DNA of 64,000 bases from positions 8,229,116-8,293,115 of the forward strand of contig NC_051121.1 of NCBI RefSeq assembly GCF_014839805.1, read 5' to 3'. This document shows, piece by piece, positions 36,060 through 51,000 of the stretch; the first letter of the stretch is position 1, and each line of letters starts with the position of its first letter. The translations under genes were made by a program, and so were the position numbers. The notes under the pieces were generated by a model. It saw only the letters and a program-made list of their open reading frames with translations, did not search any database and was not told where the DNA came from. This DNA is from Manduca sexta (lineage: Eukaryota; Arthropoda; Insecta; Lepidoptera; Sphingidae).

Positions 36060-39000
36060 GTGAGTTTTTTTTATTCTTTGTTGTCTATTTACTCATTTGT
36101 TTTGTTGTAGATCAAGTTAAAAAATGTATGATGCACAAAGGGAAGTTTTCGTTGGAAATTTTGTAAACGTGCCAGATTAGTCTGTAGAGGTAGATCATTT
36201 CTGTGATATATTTTTTATCGTGTCTATAATCTATTTTCAAATACTATTGCACAACAAAATGGCACATTTCGTCATCTTCTGGTTCCCGTAGTGGGCTAAT
36301 TATTGCGACAAACATAGATAGCGTGAGACTTAATGTCAAAAACATATTTTGTTCAATTTGTTTAGATTCAACTTGGCATTGTTATCTATAGGCATTAGCT
36401 ACAAGTGTATATATAGGTATATAGGTTTCAATACCTGTGTTTACAAATTAGACCACAAGGATTGGGAACGAATGGCTTATTATTCACCCCAAAAAACTCC
36501 AAAATAGACTGTTCATAATCTCCATGCCTGATTATTTTTCCATATTTTAGGTTATTTTATGCGTTTAAAACAAAGTTTTTTTTTTCAATATTTTTCAAAT
36601 TGTGCAGCAATATGCTTATTTTAAAATTTGTATTAAAATAATTTAAGAATCAGGTAATATTTACAATTTGCTGCATTGTTATTATTATATAATAAGTAAA
36701 GAAAACATATTTTGTATAACAAAATTTATGCAACATATATTAAACACAAAGGATATTAAATAAATGCCAACCTTTGTAACTAAGTCTATATATAATATAT
36801 CTGCAAACCAAAATAATAATATTATTTGGCACTAATCATACATTGTACTGGCATCTAGTGCAAATTTATATAAACTGATTATTGTGCTGCACAGGCTTTG
36901 CAATCAAACACTGCCTGTTTCAATACTAGATGGCGCTATTACTTGTGATATAATCAAACATATACATACAAGTATATAGCATTTGTGTATGTTTTTTAGT
37001 ATTGCATGACTGTTGTGCATAGTATTTGTTATTAATAATTAATAATAGGGTGGACCACCAAATTGCTCCTCTTTTTTGCTATGCCAGCTGCCATTGTAAC
37101 AAATTATGAACTCCAATGCAAGTAATGTCTCAAATCTGCACAATGTTGGGTCTCTCTGTTAATTCATCTTTGATTTTTTTGGTTTATTGTAAATAGCCCT
37201 CAATATGGAATTAAGCTGTAAATTAGAAGATGTTTTTTAGTAGAAGTAATTTTTTTTTACTGCTACACAATGGACACCAGAAATCTTATAATAACAATTG
37301 TTATATTGAAAAATAATACCTTTATGCTGGAATGACTCCATAAAATATTATATATATTATTTTAAATAATAAATATTTATCTACTTAAATATAATTATTT
37401 TTTTTAAATAAATTTAATATCACTATAATGCCAAGACATTGGGGATTTAATAAAACCAAACAATAAAATATACTTTTACAAATTAGAATAGATGCTTTCA
37501 AAACTAGTTTAAATTCTTTATTGATTGGTTTTTAAGCATGTGGTTCTCAAAGAGTAATTTAAAAATACTGTGAGTCGCATAACTAAACTTCAGTTACACA
37601 GATCTGCGACTATACCCTTTGAAACCATGGATAAAACTCTTTTATAAAACTTGGAAACTGCTTAAACAATTTTGAAGTCTGTCTGACTGTCATTAACACA
37701 GGCAAAAAGCAAAACCTTATTAATTATTTATTTGTGTATTTATATGGCTTCTTTTCATACAAACAGTTGTATAAATTGTCAATTATCCAAAGCCCTTTTT
37801 AATAAGAATTTGTCTGGTTATTTAAGTCTTCTCTGTACTTATCTAGGCCATAATGTTAACTAACACTGCATATTTTGTATAAAATCATACAACTAATATT
37901 TCTAATGTTATGATGTGATTAATAGCCATTATATATAAATATGTGAGCAGTAGCATAGCTTGCTATAGAGGGGTCCTATATCAACTTTTGGGCCCTGCTT
38001 AGTTTAACGTAGGTATGGGGCAAGAGGGGCCCCAAAGCTTGGGGGCCCCGTATCATTGATACGGCTGAGTGTGAGTATACAACCTAGATATAAATGTGAC
38101 CTATTTATCTTCAAAGGACCGGTGAATACATATGCTCTATTAATAATTTACATTAAATAATTCACATCAATAACTAAAAAGGAAATGTTGTGCCCCACTG
38201 GACTGTTTAAACAAGGCTACTGTTTTAGAAATATTGTTTGACTTTTTTGCCGAAATTATTAGATTATTAATTTACCTTCAAATCTTGTTTTACATTGACT
38301 ACATTATACTAAGTCGACTATTAGGAAATCACGATTGGTACATTTAATGATAAGTTTAAAGTCATCTAAACAACTTTAAATATAAGAAATAAAATGTCTC
38401 GCCGAACGCAATAATTATGATGGCCTGCCTAATAGCTTAAGTTTTTGGCGCTGACAAGACAAAGATCATAACAGATGTTACATAACCAAAGCCTATTGAC
38501 ATAATATCATAAAAGAAAAATTTTCAACGCAATTTGTACCCATTTAGGATGCTGTTGAATGTGCAATCAATCTATTGAGAGCATCGTGCAATTCGAATCT
38601 CTCCCCTCTTTTAATTTCCGCCGGCACGGTATTGCCTATTTGTCGCCTGTTAAGTTATTACGCATCTTTAGAAGTGCTAAGCTAAACAAAATTTAAATGG
38701 GTAATAAATAATGGAATGTTAAAAGACTAAAACGTCTCAGAGCTCAAGACAAAATCATGGATTTATAGGTTGGCTATTATCCTAGACTCCGTGGGACTTG
38801 ACTCCACTTTTTAAGTACTAAATTATATTTTTAAACTTTTAAAAAAACTTCAAACAAGAAACTATAGTATAAAATTTACTTATAGACAAAATAAAATTGG
38901 AAGCATTGTATTAGAGCCGGAAAAAAATGAAATGGCATTTTTGCTTGATTCTATATTTTTCAAATCGAATTCTAATGTATCAAGTACACAACTTGTGATT

Positions 39001-42000
39001 TATGCTATGAAAAAATAGTATTAGTTTCCTGTCCTGATTAACTACAACTGTTTATAATTATTTTTAAGTACAATGAACTACATATTGCTATCGTATGCTC
39101 TGCGCCTTAGTTGCAACTTGTAACAAGACCCAAGATAAGATAGCGTTCTATAATCCCTTCGTGTCGGGCGTCGGCACACTCGACTGCACATTGCGTACTT
39201 GGTGTCGCTGGACAGTAACTGGAGTACGTGAATCATGTTTTCATCATTCTTCAGTTATCAGTGAGCTATAAATGCCAGTTCAAATTAGCATCAGTTCAGC
39301 AAATAATGCCATATTCCCATATTGATCGTATATAGTGACGTAGCGTTGGTTGTTACTGTCCGTAGCGGACCCATAAATTTCCCGCCAAAACCATCGAGCG
39401 AGAGCAAAAAGTTTTGTTTCAACAAATAAGTCACGCCCCTAAAAAACATAACCTCCCCGCGCCCCTCAACCATACTACGCCACTGCGTATATTATGTTGT
39501 GCATTGTAGAAGCAACAAATATTATGATATTTCTATTTGTGACTTTCATAAGGATATAAGAATTAAAACTGGATTGATTAAGTAATATTCGAGGCTTTTG
39601 ATTTGGGTGAGGTGTTTTATTCCGCGAGCGAGGTAAAAATGCATGTTGCGGGAAATAAAATAGATGTCACAATCAATTAGTGCACTTTGTTTTTAATAAT
39701 TTTGAATGTATAATTATAGATATTTTACTGATTTTAAAGTGGCGTGACGATATCAAATAAATCTTAAAAAATAATGTTTTATGATTAATAAAATTGATAT
39801 TATAAGCAATTTAAGTTAAATGAAAAAATTGTTGCCCCGGCTTCCTTTTCGAAAAATTTAACCCTTCGCCATTGAAGTATAAAATAGACTCGGATTGAGT
39901 CGCCCCACATGTTACTCGTTCGGACTCTGATACCTTTTGTGCGGGAGCCAAAAAGGTTCCGATAGCAACCAGTTCGTACGTAATGTGTTTTTTTGTTTAT
40001 CTGGATGGTGATAAAAAAAATTGTAGACAAATTCTTTTGCGCAAGATACTTCAACATTGTTACCTAACTAGGAAATCAACTTCCTGGCGTACAGCTTCAC
40101 ATATATCGCACTCTTAATAAAATAATGACCTATTTCAAAATTCTTAATTTGAGGCAGTCGTCGGAAAACTAATTTTTGTTTGCTACCTTTTTTTGAAGTT
40201 GGTATAAAATTGAGCTTATTAAAGATAGGTAAAAAATTAAACCTATAGCATGAAAAAAAGGGAAAAAAACTAAAAGGCCGCAAACAGAAATTGGTTGTTT
40301 GACGATTCCCACAAATTGGAAATTTTGGAATGGGTCATTATTTTATTAAGAGTGCGATATGCTGCCCAGGACACGCATAAATTTATCTCTGTAGTGAAGT
40401 TATGAAATTAAAAACAATGTTTTAACGTTTTCTTGTTTATCAATTCTGTAGGCAGTTATTTTTTTTCGTAAATCAGATTGTTATTGCTGCACCGGCATAT
40501 ACTCCAGTTATTTTACGTTGTTTATAATAAATTATTGCCTTGTCATTTTTGCGCATGCGAATGATTAAGATGTTATCTTTTAGTATGTGGGGCTTTGTAA
40601 TAGTTTTTTATTAATAAACAATCAGATATGTTTTCCAATGTTTATTTTAATTGTATTTGTTTAAAACTGTTTGGAAGTTAACGTCCATGCCTTACACATG
40701 ACTACAGTCTCTTTTGTATATTCCGGCCGTACTAAAATTTTTTTAATACGAGCCGTCACGACGTCATAGTTATGTTGCCATTGCATATAATAATCTAAAT
40801 TAAAAATGCATTATAGACCTCAAGTGTCTAAAAATGTGATTAAAATTTAATGTGTAATTTATTCTTATAGGGTTAGCATATATTTCAAGTGATCTTAAGA
40901 AAGTTCTTTAGGTATGCTGAAATTTTCGAAGTAATTCAGCCCGCATGAGAGTTTCACCGGGGCCCAGGTTGAGTATAGTGTATCAAATCTATACATATTA
41001 TAAAAAAAATACCCTTTTCTGTCTGTATGTAAGATGAGACACCTCGCAACACATCGAAAAACCGTCCGAAATTTGCCGAACGCACCTTACATGTTCCCCA
41101 TTTCAATGGGCCGCATTCTGTCCCCTATGGGACCACGGCTATCTGTCCCAGCATACCGGATCATGGCAGCGGTTTAAAGTCCTTCCGATCGTCCAGGCAT
41201 ATCTATAAAATGTACCTATATTATAGTTTTTTTTTTTTTTTTTATATTTAGTCCACTTTTCTCTCTAGAATAACCAGATAATCTTTTGTGCTATAAACGA
41301 ACCATATCATAGTTACGTAGCGGAAAAATATGCGATTACTTGACAATAATGGGAGATTGTCCCTGACCACCTTGATATATTTTCCCTGACCTAGGTTAGG
41401 ATATACGCAGTTCTGATCCACGAGCGAAACGCAATATTTTACAACTAACTACGCAGTAGAACGTGCACGAAACCGCGTTGCCGCCCGAGTATTAGTCATG
41501 TTGCAGTCGGTTAAATTGATCGTTTTTGAAAAAGTCTAGCCCCCTTTTTTTGTGTTATGTAAAACTGTAGAAAAATGTTTGGTTACATCTCATTGCGTAT
41601 ACAAATAATTGTATTTGTTTTATTATGGAGATTTTTCAATCGTTTGGTCCTTTATAAATACGAAACTCGACATGTCTATGCAAAGAAGTTTCAAAGGTTA
41701 ATTTGACAGATTCTCTATAAAGAACATGTCAAATTAAATGTCAATCGAGAAATATAAAACCCTGTACAATCTTTTAAATGGTATTTGTACTTTCTAACTA
41801 CACTATTTTCTATAGAAACGCGCTATAAAAACGTGCCAATGCGCTATTAAATAGGTTATAGCAACGTAATGCGTGTTAAACGCCTATTATCATGGCGAGC
41901 AATTAAACGTTTCTTTCTTCGTGACTAAAATTTGTTCGCGTCTCCGCTCGCGTGGTAGCCTTTTGGAGCTAAATGTAATTAATTCGCAATAATTAATCAT

Positions 42001-45000
42001 ATGGCCTATATCATTAATAGTGTAGCGCCATGTTAGGGAAGGAATTCGTAGAATTATTTCTGTGATTTCAGAGATATTGTACAAACCCTCAAATTTACAA
42101 ACATATATCTTTAGAATATTTGTGCTGATTAATGTAAATATTTTATTTTATTGACCTTGTATTTCTTAGAACCTTCTGTACTGATTTTAATGAAATAAAA
42201 ATATGTTTTTTAATGCTTTTTGATATGGAGTAATTGAATAAGTTTTCACAACAAAAATAGCTCCATACGCTGACCTAGGTAGGTTACCAGTTCTATTGAT
42301 TTTAAACGCGAGGTGCGCCTGACCCAGTTCTGAAATTGGACTAATTAACGATATAGCCGAGTTCAGAATATTTTAGCGGGTTATTACTATAAATATATTC
42401 TGGAATTAACAAAACTAATTAAATGGTTACTAGTCACATGATCATAAAGGAAAACAATATTTGTGGCAAAGTTGTGCCTCGGTGGCGTAGTTGTATTGCA
42501 TGTCCGGTACAATAGCGCTCTGAGGTCCTGGGTTCGAATCCCGGGTCGGGCAAAGTGATATTTGGGTTTTTCTGTTCAGTATCAGCCCGGAGTCTGGAAT
42601 TTGTGCCCGATATGGCAATAGGCTCGCCCTCTATCACATCATGGGACGGAACATACTTGGCGAAAAGTGGGTGCCCTAGTTGCGCCTCTGCATACCCCTT
42701 CGGGGATAAAATGCGTGATGTTATGTATTATTATGTATGTTATGACTTAAGAGCTTGTTTTTAAAAGATAGCCCTAGAAAATTTCAAAATTTGTGCAAGG
42801 ATTGTTTTGATGGCTGCCAAAATTCCACAATATTGTTTGTTAGGTATGTACATAGCAGGATAAAAGAGCCTTTTCTGTATATCCTTCCAGTAATTGTAAA
42901 TCTATAATTATTACGTTTTTCCGAGATTCAAGGACGAACAATTCGGAATAAATTATATATAGGCCCTTTAGATAAAAGTAACTTTCTAAAACCGACATTT
43001 ATAATGTACGAGTCTTTGTAGCGCACAAATGGTCCTACCGAATAGATCGATATAATGCGTAGATTTCGAAAAATGCGTCACCCTATAAAAAATATCTTAG
43101 ACTGTTTTGTGTAGAGATTTTTTCATCTAAATGAAACCGCTCTGATTATTTTAATAATATAATTTTAGCTGGAACCAGGCCAATGATTAAATACCTTTCT
43201 AACTGGCAACTGCATTTTTATATTCGAAAATCGTATCTTGAGTACACATCAAATACAAACTTTCTCATAACAGATACGCTCAGTTCCCCCCGTTGTAAGA
43301 CATATTTAACAAAGTCGAAAATCTGTTTGAACCGCGACATAAACATCAACGCAAGTACTACATAATTGTATTGCATTGACTGTTGCCGAGTGCAGCCGAA
43401 CGATAAGGTCACTCTGACCGAGGTGGGGAGTACTACAATAAACATAGTTGCGACACCTCTTCTGTCCCGACAGTGTGTACTGCGCCGTGGGAAGTGCGCC
43501 TTTGGTGCCTGTCAGAAAAAAGTTGTTTTTTAAAAAACGAATAAGAGAGCTCGGTCGTTCCCACTGCGCAACGCGGCGCGCAGTCGCAGTGTGTGACGAG
43601 CCAGACGCCGAGACGGACACGGGCGCTCACTGTTCACAACGCGTAAGTAAAATCGTGTTTTACATACATTTTATAGAAAATTAACGAATAAGTGCTCGCT
43701 GCAGTGATTTAAAACGGAATTTTGGGTTAGGAAAGTGACTGTTACTACGCCGTGTGGCGCGGCGGCGACTTGCGACGCAGTTGTGTAGAACCCGGCCGGT
43801 CATTTGTTGCTAACTGAGAAACGATATTAACTGCGTATTTGTTTGTGCGTTTTGCAACATTGTATGCTGTTTGCCGGTTGTATGCATATGCTGCATATGA
43901 ACTTTCATGGGTTAGGTCATGGCGCATTATTTTCTAATGTTGAAATGTAGGTAGGTTTATAATATTATCTTGTTGTGTTTATAAAACGTGATTAACCATC
44001 AAAATTGTCGAAAACTTAGCACAAGGTCGTTGTTATGATTAACTTAATTTTTTGTGTACACAAACTGTGTTAATTACAGTTACATAGGTAAGTATACAAT
44101 TATCTTTGTTACATTTTACAATAAAATAAGTACCAGCTATAAAAGGAAATAAAATGCACCGACGCACTTTCTTTGTATAGAATGCATTCTTTTGGCTTAA
44201 AACTTTCTAGATCGTTCATACGCAGTAAGTAAGTACCCGAAAATTGTAACTAACCTTGAAAAAGCCGGCTTATTTCGATATATTTTTATACAACATTTCT
44301 CTACGAAAATAAATACCTATAAATGTTAAGCGTATTTTTCCACTAGTTATGCCGAAATGATGTAAAAATTAAAGGTAATTTTTAAACTATTGCGTGGGCG
44401 TAAGTAATACAGCTTACAGTACACATGATGTCACATTTCACGTGGAAAACACCTTTTATCTATCTACTCAAGTGTGTTAATCATTGCGTGTAGAATTACA
44501 GAAAAATAGCTTCGTAAACATTAACACTTAAATACAAAACTTATATCGCTAGTAAAGGACTATTTTTTGTATATTTGATAATTATTGTGTATTTCCAATT
44601 TACTAACTTAATTTAAACCAACTTTTTGTCTAAAATATGCCTTGGAAATCATATAATACGTCTAATTTCATTTTGACCCCAATATTCACAAACAGGTTCG
44701 TTTATTATTTATAATATAATTTGCCATACGGTTTTCTAGCTGTAATAATTAAATATTCAAAGTAATCATCGTATTATTCTTTTTTTTTAACCGACTTCAA
44801 AAAAAGGAGGAGGTTATTACCTATCTTATTATTAAATATACCTCTAAATATATTATAATAAATCTCAGTTCGAATTGAGAATCTTCTTTTTAAAGTCGCT
44901 TAAAATAATTTTATTATTATCTTTAAACAGTAGACTTAAATTTATTTTAGATCAATACACCGCCTACCTATCTCACTTAGCTTACGACGCATTAATTTTA

Positions 45001-48000
45001 ATACGTCATGTCTAATTTTAGAATAAGTCTCCCAAGGCGTAAAAAATTTAGACAGACATTACAGATAAAGTGTGTTTGTATTTGCGTGCCTAACTTGGAA
45101 CTGCGTATTTGTAATTCTGTTCCATTACACACATACATACAAACATACATACATACATAGTAAGTTACGTACACAAATACAAACCTTTATCCCCGAAGAG
45201 TAAGAGCAAAGACGCAGTACACATATCCTCAAGTCGTCAGCCTTACATTTGTCTCGTGATGTTAGCGAGATAATTCAAATGCTGGTCAATGTATTGTAAG
45301 CTAATTCCTAAAAAGAATATGCTCAAAATTACATATACAAGGTGATTGTTTATGGAAATATCTAGGTTTCCATATATATTTTTAGTGTTTACTGTAGGTA
45401 GTTATTTTAAATGCGTAATGGCTATTTCGGGCAAAAAATATATATATTGCAAACCCATTACAATGGTTCTGTCATTTATTAACTTGATAAATGTGTCACT
45501 GCCACATATTTATAAACATTCATGATTTACACAATTTTGTTTATTGGCTCTTATCGAAAATGTCTGACTTATTGACTATGGAATTTGACTTTGATCCTAA
45601 TTGTAGTTAGGCACAAGTCTAAACAAGTTCAATGACCTGCAGTCTTGATTTGCCGCAGAAATTCCTTATCTGATCAACAGTAATTATATTTTTGTATCCA
45701 GATGGTATTCCCAAATATTGATTTATGTGTAACATTGGATGACGAACTGACGACAATCTGTGTTGATTTGAATAATTTTAATTTTTGTATATTTTTTATT
45801 GCCATCTGGTTTTTAAGCTTACAATAGTTCAAAACGACAGCAAACGAAATGGTAAAATCTCGCCGCTTGTAAAATGCAACAACTTGATCGGTATGTCATG
45901 TAATGGTTCTAAGTCTAATTTTAAAGTATTAAATTATAAAGTCTTGTAACAATTTAATGCTTGCTATCGATCTCTTTGTTTAATCCAGTGCAACACAACA
46001 ACAAAACACAAAAAATAAAACGTAGTTATTTTATGTTCCAGAAATTTCCATTTCATTTTTTACGTTTTACTTGAATCGCTCTCTAGAATTCTCTCGAAAC
46101 ATTTCAAAGAGTGAGCTGTCCAGGTAAGCTAGAATAACAGAAATCAAAATGAATGAAGCTGCATTGTAAAATTAAATTTCATTCCCCTTATATTTTAAGA
46201 CTAAGATCTAAAGAGGTTTTTTTTTGCTTTCGACCACATTTCTGTAACACTCTGTAGATGTCTCATTGGCATGAATATAAACAAGTTTTGTACAACATTG
46301 AACTTGAATGCTATATTAAACCGGACCGTACCTTCATCTAATCATGTTAGAAACATCACTAAGGAAACAGATTCTAATCAGCCAATTGTGATACTGATTA
46401 CCATACCTGTGTGAATTATCTAGGTTTTGTTATCGCCATACGGTTAAAATTACGACGCAATTAAACGTATCTGCAGTATTAATAACTTGTTATATAACAT
46501 TACGTTCACATGTACATAAGCCATGACTTATTTATATCTTTGTGAATTACTGGTGCGCACTAATGATGGTCAAAACGATTTCACCTTCGTGTGCCAAATG
46601 CCTAATAAAATTACTAGTAATTGAGGTAGTTGTTCGTTATACACTAGAATTTTCATGAGATAGGTAATTTGTGTTTATTTTTGGTAAAAGAGTGTTGTTT
46701 GTAGGTGGAAGATCAATACCTGTTTTATTATCTATAATGTCAGATGAGATGGAAGGGCGTTGTTAGGGATTCACGCAAGATGATTATGTACAGGGGAGTT
46801 TTGGGTCTAGGGCAGTCTGGCTGATTGGATATAATAATAATATCAGCCCTGTATTATATACTTACCCACTGCTGAGCACGGGCCTCCTCTACTACTGAGA
46901 GGGATTAGGCCTTAGTCCACCACGCTGGCCTAGTGCTGATTGGTAGACTTCACACACCTCCGAAATTCCTATAGAGAACTTCTCAGATGTGCAGGTTTCC
47001 TCACGATGTTTTCCTTCACCGTTACAGCGAACGATAAATTCACAAAGAATACACACATGATTTTTTAGAAAAGTCAGAGGTGTGTGCCCTTGGGATTTGA
47101 ACCTGCGGACATTCGTCTCGGCAGTCCGTTCCACACCCAACTAGGCTATCGCCGCGTATTGGATATAATACCTTCATGTAATTGTCTATGAGAATGATAC
47201 CGGCCGAATCTGCGTTACAACGTCATTCCGAAACAATAATATTGACTCTAAAGTTATGTTAGGTTTTGCTATATCTAATATTAGACATCAGAGGTTTACA
47301 AACTTTTTTTTTCTCATAGATAAGTTTCAAAATTTTGCTGGTTCCGGTGAACTCCCTGCAGTAATATTTCTACCGCATGCACCAGAATATGCAAGTTTTT
47401 ACATGTAACAGTCGCTGATGAGCATCTTAAAATATTATCTGCATACATTGATACGAGAAGTCAAGCCAACATTTTAGTTCTTTTCAATTAAAACCAGATA
47501 TTTTTCAAGGACCCCCGCTTATGAATTGTGACTTCCATTTTTTGGTCACGCCGACGTAGACCCCCGTCGAGTCACTCATGGACCCCTGGGGGACACCTGG
47601 ACCACTTTGGGAATCAATGCTATACATTATGTATTGAAAGGGAAAATATGTTTATATGTATATGCTATTAATAACGTTCACCCACGATACGTTTGTGTAC
47701 TACGCAGACACAGCGGCGGCTGCCGTCTCTGTCACGTGATGTATGGACACTCGTAGATCATATTTATCTATACAATTTGCAGTAAAAAAAATAACAAACA
47801 AATTGTTAACTTTATTTTGATAATGATAAGATAGATTTAAAATTCACGTGAATTTAATTTGATTTATTCACTTGAAAATTTAGTTTAACTCAGAATACCA
47901 GGAGGAAATTAAGTTTTTTTGTGTTTAAATCAATGAGTTTGGTATCTAGGGTTCATATTTATTTTTCTTGAAGGGCGGGACTCAGTCGGTCGTTTACAAG

Positions 48001-51000
48001 TGGTGGACAAATGTATCCTTAGGGGACTTGCTCATTTGCCTAACTTCTTTTAAAACAAAATTTGAAATTTGTCTTGGAAATAACGAATGAATAAATGATA
48101 AACTACGTTAGAAATAAACAATTAGCAAGGATTTTGAATTGATAAAATCAAAATACTCACGTGTTTAATTAAATTTCTCTGTTACATCATACTGTTACAA
48201 ATATAATCGCTCGAAGTTAATTCATATCGGCTTATATACTACTATTATATCGAATTTAAAGATAATGCGAAGTGCTCGCGCTATTTACAAAACAAGTTAC
48301 TGCGATCTACACAAGCACTAAACGCGGCCTTACAAAATTATTATCTTATTACTATGGCTTTGAAAACATATCATGTGAAACTAATTTAAAAGTAAGTAAA
48401 TATGGGCGTTTATCTAATAAATTAACTAACCAAACAATTACTATGAGATATAACTATATGTTACATACAAATATAGAATTTGTGAAGTATATTTTTCTAT
48501 TTTACAGACACGTAAGTAAATTTCAAAATCTTTCGGCGTGTCCCTCAATGTACAATAATTTTACCATATTTCAACATGTATTCAAGAACGTGAGTCGCAA
48601 TAAAAGTTTACAAACAAAATGAAATGGCATTTATTAATAACTTGCCTTTAAAGAATTTCTCGCTTACGCAGTGGACGGCTTACTACGCAGTTTCAATAAC
48701 TTCTTTTTTAAACCGGCGGACGTCATGTTTCATGAGCCGATGACATTGCAACACTCCGTCCCTTTTGATGCGAATGTAGTTAAGTCGTAAGTACATTAAG
48801 GTTTATATAAGTACTATAAATGTTGGGATTTTTCGTTATTGTGGAATATTAAGGTTCATTATTGTTTACCGGTTATAAAACGTTTACTCGATTCGATTAT
48901 TATGGAAAAGTTATATAGATTTTTCTGTTGGATGGAAAATATTTTATGCTATTGTAGAAAAAACGTATTTCCAAAATGTAATTAAGTTAAGCGTTTTAGA
49001 GATGTTTTAATTTCTCCAGACATGTTTTATTAGTGCATGTGTTTTAAAATAAGTATGTACTCTTAAAAACATTATGGATATTTATAAAGAAATTTTAAAT
49101 GACTAAAAAGTAGACTAAAGGATCTCTTTAAAGTCGATAAAGTTCTAAATACAAGGATTGACCCAAAAATGTTGGGAACAATGAGTAAAACTCTTATGGG
49201 AATACTTTCATGTCGATATCGTAACACAATATGACAAAAATAAGACGCAGTTATTGGTCACACAAGCAGAACATTGTGTAGCGGACTTCACCTGGAAACA
49301 TTTTCGATATCTTGTCATGCATTCATACATGCGCAATGCTGTCGCTAGCATTTACACGTGGTTGCTGACAATGGTTTCATTGTAAAATATTTTAGTTATC
49401 GTATTTTGTTATCGTAACTTTATTTACTGTTAGTGATATCAAATTCAGTTTACTGGACGTTTAATTGTTTCCACTGGAACAAACAAAATTGACCATTATT
49501 ATAAGTACGTAGGTGTTTAGACTGTTTTTCATAAACAAATGCAGCAGTTAGCGCTTATTCCAATGCCGACTGTCACGGTATTAAACAAAAAGGTTATTGT
49601 ACCGCGTGCCGTTGAATTTTGAACCTTATTGCATACGTTTTAAAGATGTGCATTTAGATATTTCAACACGTTTCTATAATAATTGCGGTACGCGCAGTCA
49701 AGAAGGTTTTAGTGTCAACGAACCGGTACTGTATTGTGAATAGATGTTTTTTTTACTTGTGTTTCGCGACGTAATTGTATGGATGCTTGTTGTCGTTAAG
49801 GACAGTAATGAAGGACGTAAATACACTACGCATACTGCGACAATACAAATTGTCTTAAAAGTTATAACAATTGACGTAATAAGTTCTTAAAATTTACTAA
49901 AAAAGAGCAGTTTTTCGTTTTAAATAATATTTCATATTCTTTTCACGGGTGTAGCATGTTATATGTTTATTTTATAATTAAATTGATATTCTATTTTCCT
50001 TTCAACCTGCATAGTGTTTGTGATCATGTGTCACACGTATTTATATGTCATTAAAGTTCAAGTTCCGGGTGATACCTAATGTGGAAGTTGTTGTCAATGG
50101 TTTTGCGCACTTCCTCGATAGGTGATGCGTAATCTATTTATTCTTGTATCATAGGCTTCAGTGGCGAAGGGTAAAAATTTTTAAAAGGTAATCCGACGCA
50201 AAAAAATTGTCTTAGTTATAACGACCAATTTAACAGAAAACAAAAACTAAGGCAAACGTAAATAAACCTAAAAGGGAAGCCGGTAGGAATCGGATTATAT
50301 GGACGCTTTGCCACTTGGATTTGACTTCTATTAAGGGTTTGACATACCAGCGGACCCATGCTGGATGAGCAATTCGGCTTTCAGTAGTCAGTGTGGCATC
50401 AAGTTTTTAAAGATTTCAGTTTTCTTCCTTCCACTTTTCCTAATCCATTGCAGTGTGTGATCGGTCCAATGTTTCAACCATGGAATTTTTTTAAGTCTTC
50501 CTGATGCTAGCACTTTGTAGGAACCAGTCCGGATAATATAATAGGACAATAATGATGTTAATTCAAAATCTACTTGCGTTATTTCCCACGTTAATGCATA
50601 ATTGCATATTCCTACTTATGGTATACTTTCACTATATGTTAATTGCAAAATACTTTTGTCTTATGTATAGCAAACAATGTAACTGATTATTATAAAAAAA
50701 TAAAATCACAAACCTCACTATATTATTGTACTTAATTACAAATTACTTTTGTTTTACATACAGAAATCAATATAACTGATTATTAAGGAAATATAAAATC
50801 ACAAACCCTGCACGAATTGTTAGCAATACTGACACTCGAAACTATTTTAACACGAATAACCGATATGAGGATAACATTCGACATACCTTCCAAAAAGTTA
50901 TACCATTAATTTAACGTACAATGAGTCATTTCTAGGCGTCACTGAGTGGCAGGGTGTACTTTGACAAATAACCCATACATTGATACAAGCAATCTATATG

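Noticed and set aside
42479..42550. A tRNA gene at the head of the SINE
   Set aside because: A and B boxes are present, but the sequence runs straight into a SINE body and a full cloverleaf acceptor stem is not seen.
48272..48622. 116-codon open frame on the plus strand
   Set aside because: Low-complexity, AT-driven composition and no recognisable domain in an intron.
48725..48786. Short reading frame MFHEPMTLQHSVPFDANVV with a GTAAGT donor as a bZIP exon
   Set aside because: It ends in phase 2 and puts the 51496 exon in a frame with a stop before the basic region.
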